Shown in pieces: positions 1 to 7,304 of a stretch of 64,000 nucleotides of DNA. Position numbers and translations under genes: made by a program. The notes under the pieces are model-generated. The model ran no database searches. It was not told the origin of the DNA and saw only the letters and a list, made by a program, of their open reading frames with translations. The stretch is taken from contig NZ_CP013070.1 in NCBI RefSeq assembly GCF_000264945.2, positions 2,418,001 through 2,482,000 on the forward strand, read 5' to 3'. The stretch is from Sphingobium indicum B90A. Lineage in GTDB: Bacteria; Pseudomonadota; Alphaproteobacteria; Sphingomonadales; Sphingomonadaceae. The first letter of the stretch is position 1. The number at the start of each line of letters is the position of its first letter.

Positions 1-987
1 CTGCTGGGGTTGGCCGCCGGCTTGCTGCTTCTGGGAATGTTGAGCGCCGACTTCTTCTCCTATGTGGCGCTGATGGCGCTGGTGGCGTTGCTGGGGGCGG
101 GCACCGCGGCGCCCGTCATCACCAAGATGATCATCGCGGGCTTCAAGCGCCGTCGCGGACTGGCGTTGGGCCTGTCCCTCGCGGGGTCCGGATTGGGGGG
201 AGGGTTGATCCCCCTGTTCCTCACGCCCATCATCGCCGCGCACGGCTGGCGGGCAGGCTATATGGCGCTGGCCGGCATCGAGCTGGCGGGCTTCGCCGTC
301 ATCGGGGCGCTCATCTGGCTTTGGCGGCGCACGATCCTGCCGCCTGCGCGGCCCACGGGCGCCCGCGTCCTCCGACAGGAAGCCGCCGTTTCCGCCGATG
401 GGCCGCCGCTGCTGCGCGACCGCACGTTCCTGCTGCTGGCGCTGGCCTTTTTCCTTTCCGCCTGGGGGATATTGACGACCGTGGTGCATTTCGTGCCGAT
501 GCTGACCGATGCGGGCGTCGATGCGACCCGCGCCGCTGGAATGGCCGGAACGATCGGCGCGGCGCTGATCTTCGGGCGGATCGTCGTGGGTTATCTTCTC
601 GACCGACTGCCGGCCGTGGCGCTGGCCCAATGCCTGTTCGCGATGGTCGCGGCGGGAATGCTGACGCTGGTCGCGGGCGGCGCCCATGTGGCGGTTGTCG
701 CTCTGATCGCGGCCATCGCGGCGGGGATTGGCATCGGTTCTGAAAACGACATCATGTCGTTCCTCGTCGGCCGCTATTATGCCACCAGCCGCTTCGGCTC
801 AGTGAACGGAGCGCTCTTTGCGGTCTTCCTGGTCGGAGGGTCCATCGGTCCCGCCGCGTCGGGCTATATGTACGACGCCACCGGCAGCTACACGCTCGCC
901 CTGCTCCTGTCGGCGGGCGCGCTGGTGACGGCCGCGCTGCTGCTGTTCGCTCTGCCGAAGTTGCCATCGTCCGCAGCCAGCGGCTAA
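1..987 (+). CDS. MFS transporter, 3' part (start outside window)
   Basis: The reading frame is open from the first base and ends with TAA, giving 328 residues. Family members have about 400-430, so roughly the first two or three membrane helices are missing. The protein is a run of hydrophobic helices; after the second visible helix comes a basic cytoplasmic loop (FKRRRGLALGLSLAGSGLGG) typical of MFS carriers between TM4 and TM5, and the stretch from about residue 105 to 140 is the hydrophilic central loop between the two six-helix halves. It resembles monocarboxylate/oxalate-formate type porters of the inner membrane. Substrate cannot be told. The GntR regulator 54 bp downstream on the same strand may control it. 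A TTG at position 10 should not be taken as the start. Confidence 0.85.
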   Translation: MLGLAAGLLLLGMLSADFFSYVALMALVALLGAGTAAPVITKMIIAGFKRRRGLALGLSLAGSGLGGGLIPLFLTPIIAAHGWRAGYMALAGIELAGFAVIGALIWLWRRTILPPARPTGARVLRQEAAVSADGPPLLRDRTFLLLALAFFLSAWGILTTVVHFVPMLTDAGVDATRAAGMAGTIGAALIFGRIVVGYLLDRLPAVALAQCLFAMVAAGMLTLVAGGAHVAVVALIAAIAAGIGIGSENDIMSFLVGRYYATSRFGSVNGALFAVFLVGGSIGPAASGYMYDATGSYTLALLLSAGALVTAALLLFALPKLPSSAASG

Positions 988-1041
988 ACGCGCCCTAATC
1001 GACTTGCCCACTCCCTGACTCCATGCGATCCTGAAACCCAT

Positions 1042-1752
1042 ATGTCCTACGAACCACGGAAATCCCCCCCCGCCGAATCCGCATTCGCGACCCATACGGA
1101 GGCGGCCGCCCGCCTGCTTTCCGACGCGATCCTTTCCGGCGACATCGCGCCCGGGACCAGGCTCAACATCAGGGCGCTTTCGGAGGGGACCGGGCTGGGT
1201 CCGACGCCGATCCGGGAGGCGCTGGCCAATCTGGCGGGGCGGGGCCTCGTCACCTTCGCGGGGCAGCGGGGGTTCCGCGTCGTCCCGGTCAGTCCCCAGG
1301 ATCTCCAGTCCATCATGACGGCGCGGACGGTCGTCGAACAGGGCGCGCTCGCCCTTTCGATGGATCGCGGCACGGAGGATTGGGAGGTCGAGATCGTGGC
1401 GAGCCTCCACCGGCTCAAGATGTTCACGGACAATCCCCCCACGGACATCGACAAGAGGATCGACACGTTCGAGCGGGTGCATTGGCGTTTCCACCTGTCC
1501 CTGATAGGGGCATGCGGTTCGGATCATCTCATCGCCATATATCAGGATCTTTACGAGCAGACGCGCCGCTATCGCTCGTTGATGCTGAAGACGGACGTCG
1601 ATCCCGACCAGGCCTATGAAAAGCACAGCCTGCTGGCCCAATTTTGCCTCTCCCGCGACAAGCGCCGGGCGCTCGAGATGCTTTCGGGGCACAACAACAT
1701 GCTGCTCAGCACGATCTACGGACCCGTTGCTGAAGCGGCCGAGAAGGTTTGA
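1042..1752 (+). CDS. GntR family transcriptional regulator (FCD/FadR subfamily)
   Basis: 236 residues. The N-terminal winged helix (about residues 15-80) has the family pattern: an AARLLSDAILSGDIAPGTRL entry helix, then RALSEGTGLGPTPIREALANL as the helix-turn-helix and a wing ending GQRGFRVVPVS. The rest is the all-helical FCD ligand domain; the histidines in HWRFHLSLIG, EKHSLL and LSGHNNM match positions that bind a metal in this subfamily. FCD regulators usually repress genes for acid or sugar-acid use and are released by the substrate. Candidate targets are the flanking transporter and the exported RraA/ThuA-type genes; the palindrome at 5443-5463 is one possible site. The targets are inference only. 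Confidence 0.9.
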   Translation: MSYEPRKSPPAESAFATHTEAAARLLSDAILSGDIAPGTRLNIRALSEGTGLGPTPIREALANLAGRGLVTFAGQRGFRVVPVSPQDLQSIMTARTVVEQGALALSMDRGTEDWEVEIVASLHRLKMFTDNPPTDIDKRIDTFERVHWRFHLSLIGACGSDHLIAIYQDLYEQTRRYRSLMLKTDVDPDQAYEKHSLLAQFCLSRDKRRALEMLSGHNNMLLSTIYGPVAEAAEKV

Positions 1753-1760
1753 AATCATGA

Positions 1761-1789
1761 GGGCGCCGGATGGATTATCGTCCGCGCCC
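1761..1789. terminator. possible convergent terminator hairpin
   Basis: GGGCGCcGGA and TCCGCGCCC pair across a 10-base loop (nine pairs, one bulge) exactly between the convergent GntR and desaturase genes. There is no clear U-run on either side, so this is weak. Confidence 0.35.
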
Positions 1790-1810
1790 GCCCGCATGGA
1801 GCGCGGAACC

Positions 1811-2827
1811 TCAGGACTTCGCCTCTGATGGGACGACAGGTCCGCTTTCGCCCGCAGAGGCGCGCGGCGGCATCAATTCCCTGATCATGCCCCAATAGCC
1901 GCGGGTGATGTGCGCGTCCGCCGCATAGGTCGGATCGGTCATCAGATGCGCGTGCAGCCGCCGCAGGTTGGGCCAGGGCACCGAGGGGAACAGATGATGT
2001 TCCAGGTGATAGCTGACGTTGAACGGCGCGATCAGGAACCGATCGAGCAGGGTCGGGATGACCGTGCGCGTGCCGTTCAGCTCCCGCTCGTCGGCGACGC
2101 CGTTATGTTCGGCCATTGCCCGTATCCGGTTGAAGACATTTGCCCAGATGAATTGCGGGATCAGCAAAAGGCCCAGTATCTTCCAGCGGAAGGGCGACAG
2201 GAGGATCAGGCCGTAGAAAAGCAGCGCCCACAGCACATAGCGAATGCGCAGCCCCAGGCTGAAGTCGTAACCGAAGCGTCCGGGATTGTGGAAATTGGCG
2301 AAGGGCGCCCAGACGCGGCTGTCCCGCGCCATGCGATGGAAGTTGAGGCCGGTCACGCTGCGGACCAGCAGCCAGGCCATGGCGGCGCCGCTTTTCGGGA
2401 AGTGCTGGTCGCTGTCCCGCCGCTGCACGCGATAGTCGCGATCGCGCAAGGTGTTGGTGTAGCGGTGGTGATACATGTGATTGGCGCGGTACAGGTCGAT
2501 GCTGAAGCCGAGCGGATAAGCGACGAAGATGTCGCCGATCAGATCGTTGAGGCGGCGATTGCTGAACAGCATCCCGTGGCAGGCGTCGTGCATCATGACC
2601 GCCAGGCACTGAATGCGCGATCCGATGACGAAGCCGGCCAGCAGATAGACGGGGATTCGGTCCACATGGATGGCGACGGCGCCCGCCCCGATTGCTATCG
2701 CCCATTGGAGGACGAGCAGCAGGGCGTTGCGACGGTTGTCGATGACCGACAGTTCGCGGACCAGCGCCAGGGTGCCGCGCCGCGAATAGCGATATCCGGG
2801 TGGACGCTCCTTGGCGACCTCTTCCAT
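1811..2827 (-). CDS. membrane fatty acid desaturase family protein
   Basis: Integral-membrane di-iron desaturase/hydroxylase of about 338 residues. All three histidine clusters are present: HDACH just after the second hydrophobic segment, HMYHH shortly after, and HLEHH followed by LFP near the C-terminus. These bind the two irons. Hydrophobic pairs lie at about residues 35-75 and 185-220. Enzymes of this family introduce double bonds into, or hydroxylate, lipid acyl chains at the cytoplasmic membrane face using O2 and an electron donor; the exact substrate cannot be read from sequence. I start at ATG 2827 (MEEVAKERPPGYRY...); an in-frame ATG at 2854 would add nine poorly conserved-looking residues. 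The gene stands alone, convergent with the GntR gene. Confidence 0.85.
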   Translation of the reverse strand: MEEVAKERPPGYRYSRRGTLALVRELSVIDNRRNALLLVLQWAIAIGAGAVAIHVDRIPVYLLAGFVIGSRIQCLAVMMHDACHGMLFSNRRLNDLIGDIFVAYPLGFSIDLYRANHMYHHRYTNTLRDRDYRVQRRDSDQHFPKSGAAMAWLLVRSVTGLNFHRMARDSRVWAPFANFHNPGRFGYDFSLGLRIRYVLWALLFYGLILLSPFRWKILGLLLIPQFIWANVFNRIRAMAEHNGVADERELNGTRTVIPTLLDRFLIAPFNVSYHLEHHLFPSVPWPNLRRLHAHLMTDPTYAADAHITRGYWGMIRELMPPRASAGESGPVVPSEAKS

Positions 2828-2912
2828 GGGCCCATGTCTCCGAATGCCGCGCAAAGCCAGTCGCGGGGGACGCTATGAGCGGCGCGATCGAGCGTCAAGT
2901 GCGCACCCTGCG

Positions 2913-3350
2913 TCAGTCGACGAAAATGGCCTGGAACACGATCTTGTCGTCGCGCACGATGAAGGCGTCCTTGCCCGACACCTGCTGGGGCTGCCCCTTG
3001 AACTGGACCCAATGCAGGATGACGCTGTCCGGGCCGGCCGGTTCGATCGTCGTTTCCATGGCCTTGATGCCGGGATGATGATCCTTGTCGGTCAGCGTCG
3101 CGAAGACGCGGCGCGCCTGCGCCTGGCCTGAATAGATGCCCGGACCCCTGGCCGGCGCCTGATCCGCGACCAGCCCCTGGGGCGTCACGACCACCGTGTC
3201 CGCGGAATAATCGTCCATGATCGGCTGCAACTTGCCGAGCTTCATGCTTTCGACATGGCGGGCGACGACTTCGGCGGGCGTTGCGGCTTGGGCGGCGCCG
3301 GCCAGGGAAAGGCCCAGCAGGGCGGCGGCGAAGGGGAGGCGGAAGTCCAT
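2913..3350 (-). CDS. exported NTF2-like/SnoaL-type small protein
   Basis: About 145 residues. The chosen start, ATG 3350, opens directly onto a clean signal peptide (MDFRLPFAAALLGLSLAGAA with an AQA-type cleavage site); longer in-frame starts up to 3449 would run into the end of the RraA-like gene and bury the signal. The mature part reads like an NTF2-like cone fold: an N-terminal helix (PAEVVARHVESMKLGKLQPIM), YSADTVVVTPQG, a helix with RRVFATL, then strands ILHWVQFKG and DAFIVRDDKIVFQAIFVD. Such domains include hydrolases, isomerases and pure binding proteins, so no reaction is proposed. It lies 70 bp downstream of the exported RraA-like gene and is probably cotranscribed. Confidence 0.75.
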   Translation of the reverse strand: MDFRLPFAAALLGLSLAGAAQAATPAEVVARHVESMKLGKLQPIMDDYSADTVVVTPQGLVADQAPARGPGIYSGQAQARRVFATLTDKDHHPGIKAMETTIEPAGPDSVILHWVQFKGQPQQVSGKDAFIVRDDKIVFQAIFVD

Positions 3351-3420
3351 GGCGGCAGGAGCCTTTCTCAAGCGTTTTTTGGGGGAAGGGTGGGTTGCGG
3401 GCCGGTCATCCGTCATAGGG

Positions 3421-4407
3421 TCATCCCTCATAGGGGATGCCCGCTTCATGATCGCGGATGATCTGCCTCACGGCTTCGGGCTTCACGGGCAGCTTGTTCT
3501 GGTTGGCCTGGAGCCAGGCGAAGAAGTCCGCCTCGATCGCGTCGGTCCAGCGCGTGTCGATCTGGCCGGCGGTATATCTGCCCTCGCGCAGGCGCATATG
3601 GCCGAACATGTCGCGCAGCCGCGTGTTCTCCGACAGCTTCACCACCTTTTCGGCCAGTTGCGGCGGGATGAACAGCACGCCGCCGTCGCGGCCCAGCACG
3701 ACATCGCCGGGCATGGCGGTCGCCTTGCCGATGCGGATCGGGCCGTTGATGCCCACCATCGTCGAATTGAGCCGCGCGCCCGTCGCCATCGCGCCGAAAT
3801 GGTGCGACGGGTCGTAGGAGCGGACGAAGGAAACGAAGTTCGGCAGTTCCTTGAGGCCGTTGATGTCGCGCACCGCGCCGTCATAGACGATGCCGTTGCC
3901 GCTGCGGGCGTAGATGGCGTTGCCGACATTGTCGCCGATCGACGGTCCGTCCTGCTTCAGTCCGAAATGGTCGCTGACATAGACGTCGCCCCTTTGCAGC
4001 ATGTCGACCGGCCAGGCGTTCATGGCGCCCTTGCGCTTGTCGGCTATGCCCTGCTTCTCCAGCACTGCCTGGATGTCCGGGCGGCCGGGCAGCCATTGGG
4101 AGGTCAGCGCCCGCCCGACCAGCACCTTGCCGGGGAAGATGGACAGCCAGCCATCCTCATATTGATGGTTGAACCCGGCGCTGCGCAGCGTCGCCCAGGC
4201 TTCCTCCAGCGTGACCTCCCGCATCCGCTCCAAAATGTCGTCGGGCACCTTCGGCCGGCCGTCCGGAAAGCGTTCCCCGGTCCAGGCCGGCGTATGGCGG
4301 ATCACCTGCTCGCGCGTGAAGAAGCCGTCCTCGGCCAATGCCGGCTGCGATAGCAGCATGGCCGAAAGGGCAAGGGCGGCGCTCATCAGCCGCCGGTCAA
4401 ATCCCAT
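3421..4407 (-). CDS. exported RraA/HMG-aldolase-like protein
   Basis: 328 residues. An N-terminal signal peptide (MGFDRRLMSAALALSAMLLS then QPALAEDG) is followed by a region unique to this subgroup and then, from about residue 130, the RraA fold: SDHFG, the GNAIYARSGNGIVYDGAVRD segment with the conserved G-x-V-x-D-G-x-x-R-D substrate/metal patch, and PGDVVLGRDGGVLFIPP. RraA-fold proteins are normally cytoplasmic and act either as 4-hydroxy-4-methyl-2-oxoglutarate/oxaloacetate lyases or as RNase E inhibitors; neither RNase E inhibition nor a central-metabolic aldolase role fits a periplasmic protein. The start is supported by GGGGAGA nine bases upstream. The NTF2-like gene follows it. The function is unknown; a periplasmic lyase acting on an oxo-acid is the best guess. 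Confidence 0.75.
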   Translation of the reverse strand: MGFDRRLMSAALALSAMLLSQPALAEDGFFTREQVIRHTPAWTGERFPDGRPKVPDDILERMREVTLEEAWATLRSAGFNHQYEDGWLSIFPGKVLVGRALTSQWLPGRPDIQAVLEKQGIADKRKGAMNAWPVDMLQRGDVYVSDHFGLKQDGPSIGDNVGNAIYARSGNGIVYDGAVRDINGLKELPNFVSFVRSYDPSHHFGAMATGARLNSTMVGINGPIRIGKATAMPGDVVLGRDGGVLFIPPQLAEKVVKLSENTRLRDMFGHMRLREGRYTAGQIDTRWTDAIEADFFAWLQANQNKLPVKPEAVRQIIRDHEAGIPYEG

Positions 4408-4478
4408 GGTTCAGCATCTCCCCATTCCATGCGCGGCGCGGCGCGGGCGTGCGCGGCAGCCGGTCGTACCCGTCCATT

Positions 4479-5354
4479 TCAGAATTCCGGCGGCATCTGG
4501 TCGTTCGCGCCGCCCCGCGGCACCTCCACGCCCGCAGCCCACAGGATTCCGTTCACCAGGAACCGCCGTTGCTGCGGATAGAGATGCATGTTGTCATGAA
4601 AGTCGTTGCCGCCCCACACGACCGAACGTCCTCCGTCGGGCCGTTCATAGGCCCAGGCGACCGGACCGCCGGTGCCGTTCGCCGCCTGCGACGGCCTGGC
4701 GGTGAGCAATGGGGTGCGGCGGCTGTTGTCGGGCAGGAAATAGCGCGCATACATCTCCTCCCGCGGCGTCCACGGCTTGACGCCGCGCAGGATCGGATGC
4801 CTGCCGGGGATCGGCCTGATCGCCCATGTGTCGACCGGATTGTGCGAGACATAGGGAATCCAGACACCGCCCAGCCAATCGTTGAGATAGAGCCGGCCCG
4901 CCCGGTTATCCACGAACATCGTATAGTGATAGACGACCAGCCCGGTCTTCCTGCGCTTCAGCAGCGCATCGAAATCCTTGAGCGCGGCGGTGGTCTCCGC
5001 ATTGTAGCCCAGGCCGTCGGTTTCGGCATATTGCTGGAAGATCGCGCCGGTTTCGCGCTTCAGCCAGTCGCCATTGCCGTCGATCACGATGGCGTCCGCC
5101 GTTTCCAGCATGGCCTGGTCCCGCGGCTTCTCTCCGACGATGACCTGCGTCTTCACCTGCCGAGCCGCGCCGGAATGCTCCAGCAGCCAGGCGAGTTCGC
5201 GCATGTCCTTCTCATATTCGTGGCGGCCGGGGGCGCCGTGCTGCTTCGGCCCGGCGAACAGCAGGATGCGCACCGGCGGCAAGGGAGCCGTTCCGGCTGC
5301 GACCGGGCAAAGGAAGGCGACGGCCATCGCCGCCAATGCCGCATGTCGGCGCAT
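4479..5354 (-). CDS. exported ThuA-domain protein
   Basis: About 291 residues with a signal peptide from ATG 5354 (MRRHAALAAMAVAFLCPVAA); an in-frame ATG at 5375 is an alternative. The mature part is a ThuA (trehalose-utilisation/glutamine-amidotransferase-like flavodoxin) domain: VRILLFAGPKQHG near the start, a strand ADAIVIDGNGDW, GLVVYHYTMF, then HNPVDTWAIRPIPGRHPILRGV and PVAWAYERPDGGRSVVWGGNDFHDN near the C-terminus, all recognisable ThuA blocks. The family's chemistry is poorly known; many members are secreted and sit with sugar or sugar-acid genes. It lies 71 bp upstream of the RraA-like gene on the same strand, so the three exported proteins may form one transcript. Confidence 0.8.
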   Translation of the reverse strand: MRRHAALAAMAVAFLCPVAAGTAPLPPVRILLFAGPKQHGAPGRHEYEKDMRELAWLLEHSGAARQVKTQVIVGEKPRDQAMLETADAIVIDGNGDWLKRETGAIFQQYAETDGLGYNAETTAALKDFDALLKRRKTGLVVYHYTMFVDNRAGRLYLNDWLGGVWIPYVSHNPVDTWAIRPIPGRHPILRGVKPWTPREEMYARYFLPDNSRRTPLLTARPSQAANGTGGPVAWAYERPDGGRSVVWGGNDFHDNMHLYPQQRRFLVNGILWAAGVEVPRGGANDQMPPEF

Positions 5355-5442
5355 GGGGAACCGCCCTGTGAACATCCCTTTCAACTCACCCTCGCCAGCA
5401 TAGATGGTCTTGCGACTCTCTTGGTCGATAATATCCTATATG

Positions 5443-5463
5443 ATCTGCCATAATGTGGCGGAT
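5443..5463. promoter_or_regulatory. candidate operator palindrome
   Basis: ATCtGCCA and TGGCgGAT form a 21-bp inverted repeat with five central bases (ATCnGCCA-n5-TGGCnGAT). It lies between the divergent thuA-like and marR genes, about 90 bp upstream of the former, in an AT-richer stretch. It could bind the GntR or MarR regulator encoded nearby. Confidence 0.4.
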
Positions 5464-5524
5464 ATACCAATCCCTCTCGCTATTTTTCTTGCGCTTCGGG
5501 CAAACAGGCCCGAACCCGGCAGGA

Positions 5525-5556
5525 CGATGGGGAAAACGGGTCGTTTCTCCCCATCG
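5525..5556. repeat. strong hairpin in the thuA-marR intergenic region
   Basis: A 14-bp stem (CGATGGGGAAAACG with CGTTTcTCCCCATCG, one bulged C) around a GGT loop. No U-run follows. The 307-base gap between the thuA-like and marR genes otherwise holds only the palindrome at 5443-5463 and presumed promoters. Confidence 0.5.
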
Positions 5557-5691
5557 GATGGGGGCAGAGTGGCCGCGCATCTGCGGGAACCCGCGCCATC
5601 ATGCCGTTGCGGGCTTCCCGAATCGGGCAAATCCCTCTTTGGTGCTGGATGCCGCCTATGAAACGCGGCGCGATATGAAGATGAAGGTCTT

Positions 5692-6105
5692 ATGGAAGCA
5701 GACGGCGCCATGTTGCAGGATGGGGATTATGCGGCGCTGGCGGAATTCCGCTTCGCGTTGCGACAGTTTCAGGCGTTCAGCAGCGAGCGGGCGGCGCAGA
5801 TGGGGCTGACCCCCCAGCAGCATCAGGCTTTGCTTGCCCTGCGCGCCGCGCCTGCCCAGGACGCCACGGTGGGTTATGTGGCGCGGCGCCTGTTGCTGAA
5901 GCCGCACAGCGCGACGGGCCTGGTCGACCGGCTGGAAAAGCTGGGGCTGGTGACGCGTCATGCCAGCGCCACGGATCGCCGCCGGTCGCAACTGCAATTG
6001 ACGCCGCGCGCGCTGGACCTGCTGGCGAAGCTGTCCGCCACGCATCGCGACGAGATCCGCCGATTGCGACCGCTGCTCAACGAGTTGCTGGCGCGCTTCG
6101 CCTGA
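5692..6105 (+). CDS. MarR family transcriptional regulator
   Basis: 137 residues, the usual MarR length. An N-terminal dimerisation helix (LAEFRFALRQFQAFSSERAA) is followed by the winged helix: LTPQQHQALLALRA, then VGYVARRLLLKPHSATGLVDRLEKLGLVTRHAS as the recognition helix and wing, with the signature D-R-R-x-S/L (TDRRRSQLQLTPRA). A C-terminal helix completes the dimer interface. ATG 5692 has AAGG five bases upstream. The divergent thuA-like gene is the obvious candidate target; the ligand is unknown. Confidence 0.9.
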   Translation: MEADGAMLQDGDYAALAEFRFALRQFQAFSSERAAQMGLTPQQHQALLALRAAPAQDATVGYVARRLLLKPHSATGLVDRLEKLGLVTRHASATDRRRSQLQLTPRALDLLAKLSATHRDEIRRLRPLLNELLARFA

Positions 6106-6223
6106 GAAATTTGAGGTCTCAACATATTGAGGGAAACGCGCTCCTGCGACGGCAGCAGCCCGGTCCCGCAATTGATTCGCGCTTCCGCCTTCGCTGGAAC
6201 ACGTGGCTTGCGAGCGGAAGTCG

Positions 6224-7264
6224 CTACGCCCGCCTGTGGTTCAGGCGCGGGACCGCGTCGGATTGGCGGCGCACCAGGCTGTAGTCCAGCCGCGCCAGCC
6301 CTCGTCCGTTCATTTCGTCCCCGCGCTTCATCGCCTCCGCCAGCAGGGTCATGGCGGCGCGGCTCATGTCGCGGATCGGCTGGCGAATGGTGGTGAGCGT
6401 GGGCCAGATCGCGGCGGCGAGCGGCGTGTCGTCGAAACCGCAGACCGTCAGATCCGCGGGCACGCTGATCTGCCGCTGATGCGCGATGGTGATGGTCGCG
6501 GCGGCCATATCGTCATTGCAGGCGAAGATCGCCGTGGGCGGCGTTTCCAGGCTCAGCAGATGCGATGCCGCCTCCAGCCCGGAACGGTAGCTGAAATCGC
6601 CTTCCACGATATAATCCTCTTCCACCGCCAGGCCTTGCGCGGTCATGGCGGCGCGAAAGCCCTCCAGCCGCCGCGCGCTGGAACGGTGCTGCGGATTGCC
6701 CTGGATGAAGGCGATGCGGCGGTGGCCGAGGTCGATCAGATGCCGCGTCATCTCGCTCGCGGCCTGGCGGTCGTCGATCGCGACCACCATCATGCCATGG
6801 CTCTCGTCAGGCGCGATCGCGACCCAGGGAATGTCCTGCCGGGTGAGGGCCTGCGCCAGTTCGTCCCAGTCGCACAGGGGCGGCGGCACGATGACGCCGG
6901 AAACGCGGGCCTGGAGGATCTGGGCGATGATGTCGTCCGCCGTGGCGCCGGTCTCGCATTGTTCGACCACCAGGTGGAGGTGATGCTTCGCCGCCTCATC
7001 CAGCCCGCCCAGCAGCAATTCGCCCAGATAGGCGGAGGTCGTCGTGTTGCGGTAAAGCAGCGCTACCCGCCGGTCGTCGCCGCCGGCCAGCGCCCGGGCT
7101 GAGACGTTGGGCGCATAGTTCAGTTCCGCGATCGCCTGTTCCACCCGCGCGCGGGTCTGGGGGCTGACCCAGCTCTGCTTGTTCGCGACGCGCGACACGG
7201 TCATCACGGACACGCCGGCCCGTGCGGCGACTTCCCGGATTGTCGGCGGCTTACGTTCGTTCAT
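6224..7264 (-). CDS. LacI family transcriptional regulator (predicted xylan/glucuronate repressor)
   Basis: 346 residues. The first 60 carry the LacI helix-turn-helix and hinge (IREVAARAGVSVMTVSRVAN ... NYAPNVSARAL), followed by a periplasmic-binding-protein-like sugar domain (LLGGLDEAAKHHLHLVVEQC, GVIVPPPLCDWDELA, HLIDLGHRRIAFIQGNPQH, AIFACNDDMAAATI, DLTVCGFDDTPLAAAIWPTLTTIRQP). It lies 40 bp downstream of aguA on the same strand, so the two are probably cotranscribed. It is the only LacI-family gene in the locus, and LacI-type palindromes (TGnTAnCGnTAnCA) sit in the aguA/GH3 and TonB-receptor promoters; I infer that it binds these and is released by xylo-oligosaccharide, xylose or glucuronate. 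Confidence 0.92.
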   Translation of the reverse strand: MNERKPPTIREVAARAGVSVMTVSRVANKQSWVSPQTRARVEQAIAELNYAPNVSARALAGGDDRRVALLYRNTTTSAYLGELLLGGLDEAAKHHLHLVVEQCETGATADDIIAQILQARVSGVIVPPPLCDWDELAQALTRQDIPWVAIAPDESHGMMVVAIDDRQAASEMTRHLIDLGHRRIAFIQGNPQHRSSARRLEGFRAAMTAQGLAVEEDYIVEGDFSYRSGLEAASHLLSLETPPTAIFACNDDMAAATITIAHQRQISVPADLTVCGFDDTPLAAAIWPTLTTIRQPIRDMSRAAMTLLAEAMKRGDEMNGRGLARLDYSLVRRQSDAVPRLNHRRA

Positions 7265-7304
7265 GGTCGTTCACCGACTAGCCTCTGCCGCCCCCTAAAA
7301 CCAG

